In this document: positions 36,380-46,083 of the stretch, piece after piece
How positions within the stretch are numbered: position 1 is the first letter of the stretch
Layout: the number at the start of each line of letters is the position of its first letter
Assembly: GCA_963850345.1 (NCBI GenBank)
Contig: CAWKKW010000009.1
Location: 1 to 64,000 of the forward strand
DNA length: 64,000 nucleotides
Direction of reading: 5' to 3'
Source of the DNA: CAWKKW01 sp963850345
GTDB lineage: Bacteria; Acidobacteriota; Terriglobia; Terriglobales; Acidobacteriaceae
Made by a program: the position numbers and the translations under genes
The notes under the pieces: model-generated
What the model was told of the DNA's origin: nothing
The model's database searches: none
Seen by the model: only the letters and a program-made list of their open reading frames with translations

Positions 36380-37248
36380 TCCTTCTGATCTCCTGCGACT
36401 GCAATCGTCCCGTGGTCCACCGTTTGCGATGCGGTCTCTTCCGTCGGCTGTTCGGAGGTTCTTCGCTCCTGCAGCTTTGCGAAGGCACGCCGGGCCGCTT
36501 CCTGTTCTGCTTTCTTCTTGGTGCTGCCCACTCCGCTCGCCAGCGACGCTGCGTCGGGCGCGGCGTCCGCAAGTCGCACTTCGACCAGGAATCGCTTGCG
36601 ATGATCGGGACCGCTTTCCGCCTTCACCAGGTACTCCGGTTGACCCCGCTTGCGTGCCTGCAGGAACTCCTGCAGCGCAGATTTGTGGTCGCCGATGCTG
36701 TTGCCGCGCTCAATCTCCTGGCGCAAACCCTCAATATAGGGAGAGACGATCTCGCGCTCCACGAAGATGCGCGTCGGTTCCAGGCCCGCTTCCAGATACA
36801 AAGCGGCGATCACTGCTTCCATGCAATTTGCCAGCAACGCGGCCTTTCTGCGGCCGCCGCTCCGTTCTTCGCCCCGGCCAAGTTGCATATAGTCGCCCAG
36901 ATGCAGAAGGCCGGCCACCTGGCCCAGGTGCCGCCGGCTGACCAGGTTTGCTCGCAACCGCGTCAACTCGCCTTCCTGCAATTCGGGATAACGCTTGTAG
37001 AGGCACTCGGCCACGAGCAGCCCGACCACGGCATCGCCCAGAAACTCAAGCTGTTCATTGTCGTGCGGTTCGGTAGTGGACTCCTCAGGCGTGGTCGCGT
37101 CCTGTGCCCCGGGGGTTTGACCTTCGGCCAGGCGTTCATAGGCCAGCGAGCTGTGCGTGAGTGCCTGCACCAGCAATTCCATGCGGCGGAAGTGGTGCCC
37201 GAGCACCGCCTCCAGCTTTGTCCACCCAGGTTGCTCCATCCGCTGCAT
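36376..37248 (-). CDS. rnc: Ribonuclease III
   Basis: 290 residues; an ATG at 37239 is an alternative start. The RNase III signature NEQLEFLGDAVVGLL lies at about 64-78 and a second acidic catalytic set in LANCMEAVIAALYLEAG. A dsRNA-binding domain follows (about 190-265, DHKSALQEFLQARKRGQPEY). Compared with E. coli, an acidic insert of about 20 residues (QTPGAQDATTPEES) stands between helix 1 and the signature, and there is a 25-residue Thr-rich tail. It processes rRNA and mRNA, and heads the operon with the signal peptidases. Confidence 0.93.
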   Translation of the reverse strand: MQRMEQPGWTKLEAVLGHHFRRMELLVQALTHSSLAYERLAEGQTPGAQDATTPEESTTEPHDNEQLEFLGDAVVGLLVAECLYKRYPELQEGELTRLRANLVSRRHLGQVAGLLHLGDYMQLGRGEERSGGRRKAALLANCMEAVIAALYLEAGLEPTRIFVEREIVSPYIEGLRQEIERGNSIGDHKSALQEFLQARKRGQPEYLVKAESGPDHRKRFLVEVRLADAAPDAASLASGVGSTKKKAEQEAARRAFAKLQERRTSEQPTEETASQTVDHGTIAVAGDQKD

Positions 37249-37352
37249 CGCCTGTGTCTACTCTAGCCCATCCGCTAAAACCGCACGCAAAAAGAGGCAG
37301 ACTCATCCTCTTTCCGATGGAAAAGCACCGTCTTCGCAGGCTTGCCGCTAGT

Positions 37353-39158
37353 TCAAGGATGAGTGGAAGAGGGCGGCGCTTTCGGGTCTGCCGCGGGCGC
37401 CGAATCATCATCGCCGGCTGTGTCCCGGTGCGGCAGTTCGAACGGCTGCTTGATGCCCTTCTCCGCCGCCTGCTTGGTGTCTGCCTGGCCGTCGCGCACC
37501 GTCAATGCAGCCTTGTATTCCGCTACCGCGTGATCGCGTTCTTCCTGTACGTCGTAGATGCGGCCCAGATAGATGTGCGACCAGGCCAACTGCCGCGGGT
37601 CCTTCGAGAGCCGGATCGTCTCCTCGAAGTAGTGCTCGGCGTCTTCCATCTTGTTGGTCGTGAGCGTCGCCCGTGCCAGGATGAAATCCGCTCGCGCCGC
37701 ATCAGCATCGGCGGTGTGCTGCTTCAAAACTTCCTGGGCCAGGTCAGTCGCTCCCGGCGAATCGCCCTTCATAAGCTTCAACTCCGCCAGGTCCAGTCCA
37801 GCCACCCGGCGCGGACTGCGGCGCACTATGTCGCTCGAAGACTGCGAGGCGAATTCGATGTGCTTGACCCGCCCGATCTCCTGGCTCACGTCCATGCCGT
37901 AGACCATTTCGCCGATGCTTTCCTTCAGGCTGGTCGGTCCTCGTTCAAAGGCTGCCAGTGCGGTATAGAAGTACTGCGTGAGCACAAAGCCCTGGCGCAT
38001 TGAGTCATCGACGCTTTGCTGCCGGATCCCCGCCACCTTCTGCTGATAGGCGTTCTTCTCGCGGTCCACCCTCTCCATGTCTCCTCGACGTATCTCCGAG
38101 GGCGGCGTGTACGCTGGAACTCCCGTCTCCATGGTCCGGGCTTCCACGGCGCGAATCATGCTCTCGATCACCAGCGCAACGATGTCGCTTTTGAAGGTGA
38201 AATCCAGTGGTGAGTCGCGCACAACCTTCAGAAACGGCAGGAAGCGCTCCATGGCGCTGGCGCGCGCATACAATACCGGCTCGATTTCGTAATGCAAGTA
38301 AGTGTGGCGCACCTCTTTCAGGCGAAGTGTGCCGTTCACCGGCGCCGTCACCACAACGTAGTCCGATCCGTATACCCGCGCATTGGTTTCGCCGGGAGCC
38401 AGCATCGGCTCGAGCACGACCAGGAACCGCCGGTTTTCATACGTACTGGTCGGCATCTTCAGGTAAATGTTGGTGTCCAGGATCATCCGCGTCAGCGGAT
38501 CATGCAGCCGATTGACCGCCTCGTCATAGGCTGCGCGATTGCGCACCCAGATCGCGTGCAGCTGAGTCTGGCTCGCAAACAACTTCAACAGCGGCAGAAT
38601 TCCCACCACCTGCGTCGAGTCAGGGGGCATCTCGGTAATCTCAACGCTGGGGTTCAGGTCGGGAGGTGGCGTGAGGTACAGTGCCAGCGAAACGTATTGC
38701 GCCAGCCCGCGGCTGGAATCCGAAAGCTGGTGCTGGCTGATGAAGTTGCACATCTGGTCCCGCACATCGCGCGCTGGAGCCGACTCCTGCAACGCCTGAT
38801 TCACCTCGTCCCTTACGTGCTGCCGAATCGGGTCGGAGGTGGCCAGTTCATCGTCGTAGCCACAGGCATTGAGCGCCACGGCGACATCGAAGACTGCTTC
38901 GCTGGTCTGCAGGCTGACCGCTGGCCCGGCCGGGTCGACGAGCGCCGGCGGCTTCTGCGGAGCCGGTGGCTGATTCGCATCCGTCTTGGGCGCGGGCGTT
39001 TTGGACGCGGGTGCCTTCGATGTCGGGGCCGGATTGGCTGGGAGATCGCTGCTGCTGTCTTGTTGCGCGCGGCCCGCTGAAGGCGAGATCAGGCCTGAAA
39101 TTACCAACAGAGCAGCGGATAACAGGAAGAAATGACGGAGACGAGGCGAATTGAGCAC
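37353..39158 (-). CDS. Secreted TPR-containing protein
   Basis: 601 residues. Signal peptide (about 1-31), a Lys/Pro/Ala linker (about 38-75), an uncharacterised helical and beta domain (about 80-430), then TPR-like helical pairs: LDLAELKLMKGDSPGATDLAQ, ADFILARATLTTNKMEDAEHY and SHIYLGRIYDVQEERDHAVAEY (about 450-565). A Pro/Asp-rich tail follows. It is likely periplasmic. It is read in the same direction as rnc, 104 bp away, and may feed the same transcript. Function unknown. Confidence 0.7.
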   Translation of the reverse strand: MLNSPRLRHFFLLSAALLVISGLISPSAGRAQQDSSSDLPANPAPTSKAPASKTPAPKTDANQPPAPQKPPALVDPAGPAVSLQTSEAVFDVAVALNACGYDDELATSDPIRQHVRDEVNQALQESAPARDVRDQMCNFISQHQLSDSSRGLAQYVSLALYLTPPPDLNPSVEITEMPPDSTQVVGILPLLKLFASQTQLHAIWVRNRAAYDEAVNRLHDPLTRMILDTNIYLKMPTSTYENRRFLVVLEPMLAPGETNARVYGSDYVVVTAPVNGTLRLKEVRHTYLHYEIEPVLYARASAMERFLPFLKVVRDSPLDFTFKSDIVALVIESMIRAVEARTMETGVPAYTPPSEIRRGDMERVDREKNAYQQKVAGIRQQSVDDSMRQGFVLTQYFYTALAAFERGPTSLKESIGEMVYGMDVSQEIGRVKHIEFASQSSSDIVRRSPRRVAGLDLAELKLMKGDSPGATDLAQEVLKQHTADADAARADFILARATLTTNKMEDAEHYFEETIRLSKDPRQLAWSHIYLGRIYDVQEERDHAVAEYKAALTVRDGQADTKQAAEKGIKQPFELPHRDTAGDDDSAPAADPKAPPSSTHP

Positions 39159-39294
39159 GGTGTGAGTAGGAATGGCTCTACCAGTCTATGCACCCGGTGG
39201 AGGCAGGGTCAAACGCTCTCACGATCACAATGAAACTGCTCAATCCACACCGCAAGACACCCGGCGATTCGAAAGTTGACTACGCCGTCCCGCC

Positions 39295-39975
39295 TTATCC
39301 CTGGACCGACACTCCTGCAAACGACAGCACTGCGAGTCCGCGCACCGGCTGCCCGAAGATCCTTGCGGGCTCGAAGACGCTGAACAGCAGCAACTCTTCG
39401 AGCTGCGACCGTGTGCGCGCGTCCTGCGGCCCGGAGACGATGTGGTAGTCATAGACGCGGCCATCGCCGTTGACGAGAGCCTCCACCACCACTGGATTCC
39501 CGTGTTCGCCGATCGCATCGGGGTCGGTCATGATCGAGGAATAGAGCAAGTGGGGGCTTGAGGCCATACCGATAGGCTCATCCCGTGCCGCCAGCGGTTC
39601 CGGAGCAGCGAAGGTGCTGATGAGCAAGGCGACCGTCCCGATGAGGAGAATGGCGCTGGCTACGCCCGCGGACGCCTGCAGGAGAAACGGGGCGACGCTG
39701 TTCTGCCAGCGCACCTGCCAGCGAGCCAGGCTCTGGCGGGGATTCCGCATCCGTTCCTGCGAAACTGCCACGCGCAGCCGCAGCCCCAGCTCGGGCGGGG
39801 CCTTCGCTGGACCCAACCAAGCCAGCGTTTGTTGGGCGGTCCGCCATTGGGCAAAGTCGGTGTAGCACTTTTCGCACTGCCGCAGATGCCCTGCCACCTG
39901 CTGCATGGCAACTCCGGTCATGGCACCATCAAGATAATTGGAAAACTGTGCGCGGATTCGGGTGCAGGAATTCAT
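39295..39975 (-). CDS. zf-HC2 anti-sigma factor
   Basis: 226 residues. The zinc-binding motif is H30-x3-C34-x2-C37 (HLRQCEKC) within MNSCTRIRAQFSNYLDGAM. One membrane helix at about 100-122. The periplasmic part ends in a TonB-like or energy-sensing beta segment (VVVEALVNGDGRVYDYHIVSG). It presumably holds the adjacent sigma factor inactive at the membrane until a signal is sensed. ATGA overlap with the sigma gene. Confidence 0.85.
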   Translation of the reverse strand: MNSCTRIRAQFSNYLDGAMTGVAMQQVAGHLRQCEKCYTDFAQWRTAQQTLAWLGPAKAPPELGLRLRVAVSQERMRNPRQSLARWQVRWQNSVAPFLLQASAGVASAILLIGTVALLISTFAAPEPLAARDEPIGMASSPHLLYSSIMTDPDAIGEHGNPVVVEALVNGDGRVYDYHIVSGPQDARTRSQLEELLLFSVFEPARIFGQPVRGLAVLSFAGVSVQG

Positions 39976-40679
39976 TGCGCCTCCTCGCTCAAGCAGTTCA
40001 ATGAATCGAACTCGCTCGCTGGACGCACCTTTCGAGTGGACGAAGCTGCGGCAAAAGAAGCCAGCCGCGTCTTGAGCTGCGCGCGTCCTCGCAGCAACCT
40101 GGATTTCACCGTGCCTACATGGACCGCCAGAATCTCGGCTATCTCTTCATAGGCGAAACCTTCGATGTCCCTCAATACCACTACCGTTCGAAACGGCTCT
40201 GAAACCTGGCGCAGTTCCTGCTCGACACGGCAGCGGATCTCCTCGTGGGCTGCCTGGTCAAAGGGCGACTCGTGTTCATCGACCAGCGTATCTTTCAGGC
40301 AGAGCGGATGGCCGTCGTTGCCCTCGCCCATCTCCTGCTCAATCGTCACTTCCTGGCGCTTGTGGCGCGACCACCAGCGACGCTGGTTCGACGCCTCATG
40401 CAGAGCGATGCGGTAGATCCATGTCCGCAGGCTGGCTTCGCCGTGAAAGCTGCTGATGCCGCGAAAAATTTTGATGAAGACGTCCTGGGTGAGGTCCGCG
40501 GCGTCTGCAGGGTCTTGAATGGTGCGCGCAATCAAGCTGTAGATGGGCTGGTGGTACGTGGCGATGAGCCAGTTGAACGCGTCTTCCGAGCCTGCCTGAA
40601 GCTCAGCCACGATGGCTGCTTCCTCCGGCCGGATTCCAATCACACTTGCAATGTTTCCCACGGCAGTTCCCGCTTGCAT
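39972..40679 (-). CDS. ECF sigma factor (RpoE type)
   Basis: 235 residues. Region 2 at about 35-105 (FNWLIATYHQPIYSLIAR, DAADLTQDVFIKIFRG, LRTWIYRIALHEASNQRRW). Region 4 at about 155-205 (VSEPFRTVVVLRDIEGFAYEEIAEIL, VGTVKSRLLRGRAQLK). A linker of about 40 residues rich in charged residues lies between the regions. A C-terminal tail of about 30 residues follows region 4. Coupled to the zf-HC2 anti-sigma gene. Confidence 0.93.
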   Translation of the reverse strand: MQAGTAVGNIASVIGIRPEEAAIVAELQAGSEDAFNWLIATYHQPIYSLIARTIQDPADAADLTQDVFIKIFRGISSFHGEASLRTWIYRIALHEASNQRRWWSRHKRQEVTIEQEMGEGNDGHPLCLKDTLVDEHESPFDQAAHEEIRCRVEQELRQVSEPFRTVVVLRDIEGFAYEEIAEILAVHVGTVKSRLLRGRAQLKTRLASFAAASSTRKVRPASEFDSLNCLSEEAQ

Positions 40680-40868
40680 GCAGCAATTCCTCCTACAGTA
40701 GCAGGAAGCATCGGGCGCTGTCCCGAAGCAGATCCCGGTTCGCCGCAGCAGCTTGTAATCAGAGCGAAAGGTTTACCGCCGGCGGTCGAGTGTCTCGCTC
40801 ACTCTGCATACTTAGACACCGGACCCCGGCTCTTCTGTTCCCGCGTCCCGTGGATAACGAGGACGTTC

Positions 40869-41513
40869 CTACTGCGGGCTGGTTGCTGGACTGGTGGCTG
40901 GCTTCTTCTTCCGCCGCGACGGTGTGGGTTTCTGCGGTCCATCGTCGATCACGTTCTTCGCCGGAGGCGGCGGGGGCGTGGCGACCCGGGCCGCGGCTGC
41001 GGCGGCCGTCCGTAACCGCGCTAGTTCCTGATCGTGCGCGTTCGCCAGGTCCATGATCGAGCTGCCCAAGTCCTTGCGGGCAGACTGCAGATTGTCCAAT
41101 GTCGATTGCAGGCCTACGGCATCGTTCTGTGCTCCCGCCATCACTGCCGTCTGTGACACTCGCAGCAACACGTCGTAAAGAGCATCAATGTTCCGGTACA
41201 CGGCGAACGAGGCGGCCGTCGACCCGGGCGATCCGGCTGCGGCATCGAGCAGCGGCGGTAAGGTCGTGGTTAAATCCCGCTGAATCGATTCCATGTCTCC
41301 TGCCGTCGAGCTCTTCACGTCACCCGGCGCCTTCCAGCGATTCACGTTGACATTCGCAACCGACTGGCTGACCTGCACCAGCACCGGCCGCAATGCTTCC
41401 GTAGGAGGTGTCTGCTGCGCCGGTGCCTGCGTCTGGCCGAAGCTTGCGGTCGTTGCCATCGCCACGGCACCGGCCAGCAGGAGAGCGGAAACCTGTCGCT
41501 GCGTGTATTGCAT
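40869..41513 (-). CDS. Secreted hypothetical protein
   Basis: 214 residues from the ATG at 41513 (MQYTQRQVSALLL); an ATG at 41570 gives a longer leader, and the ORF further up crosses the tRNA gene and is not real there. Signal peptide ends ASFGQ. The mature part is helical (IQRDLTTTLPPLLDAAAG, YDVLLRVSQTAVMAG, LDNLQSARKDLGSSIMDLANAH), followed by a Pro/Lys-rich tail. No family recognised. Confidence 0.55.
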   Translation of the reverse strand: MQYTQRQVSALLLAGAVAMATTASFGQTQAPAQQTPPTEALRPVLVQVSQSVANVNVNRWKAPGDVKSSTAGDMESIQRDLTTTLPPLLDAAAGSPGSTAASFAVYRNIDALYDVLLRVSQTAVMAGAQNDAVGLQSTLDNLQSARKDLGSSIMDLANAHDQELARLRTAAAAAARVATPPPPPAKNVIDDGPQKPTPSRRKKKPATSPATSPQ

Positions 41514-41756
41514 GGACGAGACGATGCCGCGCATCCCCCAGAGGGTTGTCAAAAAAGCTCTTGCGAACATTCGATCCTCAACTCCGGAAAGCTTCCCCGA
41601 TTGGCAGAGAACGCACTCGCAGAAAATCACGGCCAGCCAGAGTGGCTTGATTGTACGTCCTCCTGCGGAGCAAAAAACCGGACGGGCCGCACCCGCAGCG
41701 GCAGGTTTGACGAATCCCGCGCACTCAACGAAAATAGGGGAGTCTTCCCAATGAGT

Positions 41757-41832
41757 GGGCCTGTGGCGCAGCTGGGAGCGCGCTTCCATGGCATGGAAGA
41801 GGTCATCGGTTCGATCCCGATCAGGTCCACCA
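41757..41832 (+). tRNA. tRNA-Ala (anticodon GGC)
   Basis: A 76-nt cloverleaf with encoded CCA (41830-41832). Acceptor GGGCCTG pairs with CAGGTCC and has the G3-U70 wobble that marks alanine tRNAs. D stem GCGC/GCGC; anticodon stem CTTCC/GGAAG with loop ATGGCAT, anticodon GGC; T stem ATCGG/CCGAT with TTCGATC. Its 3' part is the attachment site of the island to the right. Confidence 0.97.
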
Positions 41833-42004
41833 ATAAACCCAACAACTTAGCGGATTCGCAGAAAAAACGCGATACGCTTTCGATACGTTGCTTCTCATGC
41901 TGCATCCTCCGCAGCACTTTCTACGACATTCCTCGAACGATCCAGAAGAACATCGACCACCCGGCTTTGAGCTTCCCGCTTGGCTGAAGTCAGGGCCTTC
42001 GTGT
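41788..42004. repeat. Left island repeat (attL) extending into int
   Basis: This 217-bp segment matches 59439-59655. The first 99 bp (41788-41886) are identical and cover the tRNA 3' part and beyond. The remaining 118 bp, inside the integrase 3' end, differ at about eight positions. Recombination should fall within the tRNA part (41788-41832). Confidence 0.92.
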
Positions 42005-43091
42005 AAATGTTCATGGTTGTGGAGATGTTTGCGTGGCGCATCAATTCCTGCACCACTTTGACATCTTCCCCGTTCGCTTTGAGCAGCGTTGAGTAGGTGT
42101 GCCGGAAGGTATGGAAGCCGACCCACTTCGTGATTCCGGCCCGCTTTGCGGCCGGTTGCAGGAAGCGATCCAGAAGCGTATCGGCCCAGGGCGGCATTTT
42201 GCCCTGAACTCGTTCGCTGGCGAAGACCCAGTCATCCGGCTCGGCGTAGCAGGTTTCCTTCCTCCAGGCCAGCAACTCGGCAGTGGTGAGCTCATCGATG
42301 GGAACCGGCCTGCGGGAGGTCTCCGTTTTGCACTTCCCGACAATGCCGTCCACGACCGACCGGGTAACATCCATTTGCAATGTCTTCCAGTCGATGTCCA
42401 TCCACTTGAGGCCCAGGACCTCGCTGATGCGCAGCCCTGTAGTGGCCGCCACGATGCCAATGACGCGCATCTTCTGCGGCAACTCCAGCATGAGCGCACG
42501 GAACTCGGTCACTTCCAGTGGTTCCGTGACCCGCTTCCGCTTGGTACTCTGGCGGACGGCAAAGATGGGGTTCTCTCCATCCTTGAGCCAGCCATAGCGG
42601 ATCGCGTGTTGAAAGACTTCACTCATGATGCCCTTGATCTTCGCTTTGGTCCCATTCGCTAAATCGTCGATAGAGCCAAGCCACCGCTCTACTGCCACTG
42701 CTTTGATCTCCCGAAGACGGTAATGGCCCCAACGCGGAACGATTCTCGCCTTCAGATAGACAGCGTAGGTCTGTTTTGTCTGTACGACCTTCCGCTCGGA
42801 TTCTTTTTCCAGATCCAATTCGATCAACCGATAGTGTTCTACCAATTGTTCGAATGTTTCCGGCAAGCCTTCAGGACGGGAGGTGTAGTGGTTAACGTCG
42901 AGGCGCAGTGTCGAAACAGCCTTCCATGCAGCCGTTTCCGTTGGATACTGTTTCACTGAACCAATTACAAGGGCTCGCATCTTGGGTTTGCCTTTGGCGT
43001 CGATATCCCGCCATCGATAGACCCAGACTTCCGGCCCCTTCTTACGCTGATGACGGCTGAAAAAGCCGTGTTGATACCGTGGTCGATTCAA
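41895..43091 (-). CDS. int: Tyrosine-type site-specific integrase
   Basis: 398 residues. An Arm/N-terminal domain (WVYRWRDIDAKGKPKMRALV), a SAM-like core-binding domain (about 100-190), then the catalytic domain with ATTGLRISEVLGLKW (Arg), HTFRHTYSTLL (HxxR), LMRHANISTTMNIYTKA (His and the Tyr nucleophile). All five catalytic positions are visible. The gene ends 62 bp from the tRNA. It should integrate and excise the island at tRNA-Ala. Confidence 0.94.
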   Translation of the reverse strand: MNRPRYQHGFFSRHQRKKGPEVWVYRWRDIDAKGKPKMRALVIGSVKQYPTETAAWKAVSTLRLDVNHYTSRPEGLPETFEQLVEHYRLIELDLEKESERKVVQTKQTYAVYLKARIVPRWGHYRLREIKAVAVERWLGSIDDLANGTKAKIKGIMSEVFQHAIRYGWLKDGENPIFAVRQSTKRKRVTEPLEVTEFRALMLELPQKMRVIGIVAATTGLRISEVLGLKWMDIDWKTLQMDVTRSVVDGIVGKCKTETSRRPVPIDELTTAELLAWRKETCYAEPDDWVFASERVQGKMPPWADTLLDRFLQPAAKRAGITKWVGFHTFRHTYSTLLKANGEDVKVVQELMRHANISTTMNIYTKALTSAKREAQSRVVDVLLDRSRNVVESAAEDAA

Positions 43092-43103
43092 GAGACATCC
43101 CTC

Positions 43104-43337
43104 TCATTCCGACCCCGATGGCTGGTCCAATTTTACCGCCTCACACTCCAACCATCGAGAGAGTTCCGAGAGGCGAAATCGCCACATCTGGCGCACTCCC
43201 CGACCTACGGGATGCGCCGGCAAATCGCCTCTCCGGGCGAGTTTGAGCACAGTCTTTCGTGACAGGGCCAGGAAGTCCGCGGCACGTTCAGGAGCGACAA
43301 ACGGTTCGTGCGTTGTGGGGTTATTCAGGAGTTCCAT
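43104..43337 (-). CDS. Small excisionase-like HTH protein
   Basis: 77 residues, ending 12 bp before the integrase start. It has ERAADFLALSRKTVLKLARRGDLPAHPVG followed by WRFRLSELSRWLE in a MerR/excisionase (HTH_17) pattern. By position and fold it probably acts as recombination directionality factor or regulator of int. Confidence 0.82.
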   Translation of the reverse strand: MELLNNPTTHEPFVAPERAADFLALSRKTVLKLARRGDLPAHPVGRGVRQMWRFRLSELSRWLECEAVKLDQPSGSE

Positions 43338-43402
43338 CTCTCACCTCATCTGGACATTTGCAACGCGAACAACACTGCTTTCCTGGGCTTTCAATCGTTC
43401 GA

Positions 43403-43549
43403 TCATTCCTCACGTCTGCCCTCGAACGGCGTAGGCTTGAAGAGCTTCGGTCGACTGACCTGCGCATCCCTGGCCCGGTTCTCCTCCGCGAGTCGATCCA
43501 ATCTCGCCATTTCCTGCTTCTCTTCGGATTTGCCATTCGGGTTTGGCAT
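43403..43549 (-). CDS. Short charged hypothetical protein
   Basis: 48 residues (MPNPNGKSEEKQEMARLDRL...), a Lys/Glu/Arg-rich helix with no membrane segment, ending in PTPFEGRREE. It sits between two small genes in the same direction in the int region. The reading frame is short; an in-frame GTG 12 bp upstream is an alternative start. Evidence is limited to its place and composition. Confidence 0.35.
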   Translation of the reverse strand: MPNPNGKSEEKQEMARLDRLAEENRARDAQVSRPKLFKPTPFEGRREE

Positions 43550-43638
43550 CTCGCCCGGCACTCTGATTCGCTACGGGCGCGGCGGCGGGCTGTGATCGCC
43601 TTTCTGCAGTCGGCGCAGGGAGGTTCTTGGTCTTCGTT

Positions 43639-43920
43639 CTAGTCCGAGCTAGGTTTACCTGTGAGCCGATTCGCCATCGCCACGAACTGCCGGTATGTCC
43701 CCTGGTAGCCCACATCCAGCAACATCCGCCAAACGGCTTTCCAGGGCAGGCCGACTTCTGAGATCGCATTCAACTCAACAGCAAACCTCTTCAGTCCCCT
43801 GGCCTTGAGCGGAAGGAGATCTTTTCTTGCTCGGAGCCGTTCGGCCAGCGCCTTCACCTCAGACACCTCGATATTTATTGACGAGTACATTTCAATAAGA
43901 GTTTGCCATTGGATTTTCAT
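43639..43920 (-). CDS. Small helical hypothetical protein
   Basis: 93 residues; an in-frame ATG at 43890 is an alternative start and neither has a clear Shine-Dalgarno site. Largely helical and basic (EVKALAERLRARKDLLPLKARGLKRF), with YQGTYRQFVAMANRL near the end, resembling the small TraK-like/helix-turn-helix proteins found on mobile elements. First gene of the int control cluster. Function unknown. Confidence 0.5.
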   Translation of the reverse strand: MKIQWQTLIEMYSSINIEVSEVKALAERLRARKDLLPLKARGLKRFAVELNAISEVGLPWKAVWRMLLDVGYQGTYRQFVAMANRLTGKPSSD

Positions 43921-44494
43921 TGATGCAAGGCGGCTTTTTAATTTATCTCACTGACGGCCCTCACCTTCCCTCACTTTGCGGCACAAGGCAGCATTCAGCA
44001 GCACTTTCCCTCATCGTCAAAAGCGGTGAGGGTGAATGAGACTTCGTCTGCCAAAGTGCGGCTTTTGTTGCGGTCGAAGACCGCGCTTTCGGAGGCTCGG
44101 AGAGCGGTGGAGGAATGCTGTGGCGTCAGGTGTCTCTTAGGTGAAAGTGCGGTAGTGGAACATAAAGCGCAGACGCACTTTGAGGGTTTTGCTCTTCCAT
44201 CTGATTTGTTTTGTGCAAGATATCCTGCCGCACATATGTACCTTTAAAAGGCCATTGTGCGTCACATTCAAATTGCACATCTTCAGTGCAATCTGCTTTT
44301 TTTAGCCGGTTTTTCGTCCATCGCGCCAAGCGCCACCAATCACTTCTGATTTATCGCCGAATCACGCCGATTGGTTGGCGTCGATTCGGTGTTTCAGCCG
44401 CCCGGGACCGACACCGGAGTGGCATGTCACGAGGGTCATGCGTTGCTTCAGATTTACCTCGCATTTCTTCCACGTTGTGGAATAATTGCAAGGT
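43921..44494. other. Non-coding control region with hairpins
   Basis: No convincing gene. It has a 9-bp stem-loop CCCTCATCG/CGGTGAGGG (44008-44032), a second hairpin GCGGTC-GAA-GACCGC (44070-44084), and several short repeats containing CCCTCA and GCGGCACAA. It may be the shared promoter/operator region of the int cluster, or an origin-like site. Part of it resembles 59705-59780 beyond the right end. Confidence 0.4.
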
Positions 44495-45852
44495 ATGATT
44501 CACACGCATTGCGACAGCTCGGCTCACTCAACTCCTGGGGCAATTCCCCGCCGTTGCTTTGCTCGGACCGCGACAAGTTGGAAAAACGACCCTGGCACTC
44601 AGCCTCACCGATGAAGCGCAGAATTCACCGCTGTACCTCGATCTGGAGCTTCCTTCAGATCGCGCAAAGCTCGCCGACCCGGAGCTCTACCTTTCCGATT
44701 ATGAAGATCGACTCGTGATCCTGGACGAGATCCACCGCCTTCCCAGGAATCTTTCAAACTCTGCGTAGCTTGATCGACCGGAGAAAACGAAAAGGAAAAC
44801 GCACTGGTCAGTTCCTTTTACTCGGATCAGCCTCTATTGATCTCTTGCAGCAATCTGCGGAGACACTTGCGGGCAGAATCGCCTATATGGAGCTGACCCC
44901 ATTCCTGGAAAGCGAAGTAGTTGGTTTCTCCCCCAATGCCGGCCAGGCTCTTTGGGTGCGTGGCGGGTTCCCAGACAGCTTTCTCGCGGAAACCGAAGTT
45001 CAGAGCTTCGAATGGCGCGCGGCCTTCATCCAGACCTATCTAGAACGGGACGTTCCCTCGTTAGGTCCACGCGTTCCGGCCGAGACGCTTCACCGCTTTT
45101 GGCAGATGCTCGGACACAATCAGGGCCAGATGCTGAACGCGGCGCAGCTTGCGGCGGGCTTGGGAATCAGCGGCCAGACGGTTGGCAGATATCTCGACAT
45201 CATGGTTGACCTCCTGCTTGTGCGCCGTTTGCAGCCATGGTCTTCCAACGTCGGCAAGCGTCTCGTCCGCTCCCCAAAGGTCTATGTGCGGGATAGCGGA
45301 CTTCTGCATACGCTGCTGGGGATACGCGATCAGGAGACTTTATTGGGACATCCGGTGGTCGGATCGAGCTGGGAGGGAATGATCATCGAGAACATCTTGA
45401 GCGCGCTACCGGCCAACACCCAGGCGTGGTTTTATCGCACCTCCGTCGGGGCCGAGATTGACCTAGTCTTAGAGACAGCGCCAAATGAGCGATGGGCAAT
45501 CGAGATGAAGCGTTCGCTTAGCGATCCGAAGCCCAGCAAAGGCTTTTATATTGGCTGCGCCGACGTGAAAGCCAACCATCAGATCGTCGTTTACCCAGGC
45601 CAGGAGAGCTTCAGGCACGACCGAAAGACGGAGATCATGCCTCTGGACGCACTACTCAAACGGTTGTCACCGGCAGGCAGACCCGTTGAACCTCATTTCG
45701 AATCCCTCGTAGCCTTCCTCTATATGGCCGCAAGCTTCTCGCCAACGCTTGAAACGCTACGCGCCCATCTTATAGTGCCAAAAGCCACAGCTTCCTTCCG
45801 CATTGACCGCGCTCTCCCATCGAGCTGCCGCGCTCGCTTTCACTTCGGCTAG
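44495..45852 (+). pseudogene. ATPase of the AAA_14/DUF4143 family, frameshifted
   Basis: Reading frames join to give one ATPase-like protein with Walker A LLGPRQVGKTTLAL, Walker B LVILDEIHRLP and a C-terminal DUF4143-type half (YLERDVPSL, RLVRSPKVYVRDSGLLHTLLG, SVGAEIDLVLE, AIEMKRSL). The frame breaks twice. Near the ATG at 44495 the frame of IATARLTQLLGQFP has an upstream stop. At about 44741-44745 one extra C (CTTCCCAGG for CTTCCAGG) shifts LPGIFQTLRSLIDRR out of frame. The part from 44770 to 45852 reads on cleanly. A sequencing error would rescue it. Confidence 0.75.
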
Positions 45853-46056
45853 GGGATCAAAGCCATTGGCTGGTTCGCTGCTGATCTCCCCAATGGTCAC
45901 GTACTCGGATGAGTCAGTCAGATATGGGGCTGTCAGGTGAGCCAGGGATGCGGGCCAGAAACTATCGTCGATCCTTGAGGCTGAAATTGCAGATTTCGAT
46001 TTCGTCGCCAGCGCCTCGACGCCTATTTTTTCACAACCTTCTGATTTCAATGCCAT
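45757..46056 (-). CDS. Hypothetical protein
   Basis: 99 residues, minus strand (MALKSEGCEKIGVE...). The codon choice and residue mix look coding, and it fills the gap between the ATPase remnant and the kinase. It overlaps the tail of the frameshifted ATPase on the other strand by about 96 bp, and that tail runs past the usual end of DUF4143 proteins, so the tail may be spurious. No domain recognised. Confidence 0.35.
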   Translation of the reverse strand: MALKSEGCEKIGVEALATKSKSAISASRIDDSFWPASLAHLTAPYLTDSSEYVTIGEISSEPANGFDPLAEVKASAAARWESAVNAEGSCGFWHYKMGA

Positions 46057-46083
46057 GCCATCTACAATGGCTGAACAAGCGCC

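Noticed and set aside
44026..44247. 73-residue plus-strand frame in the int control region
   Set aside because: No Shine-Dalgarno site, no domain, and it crosses the hairpins at 44070-44084.
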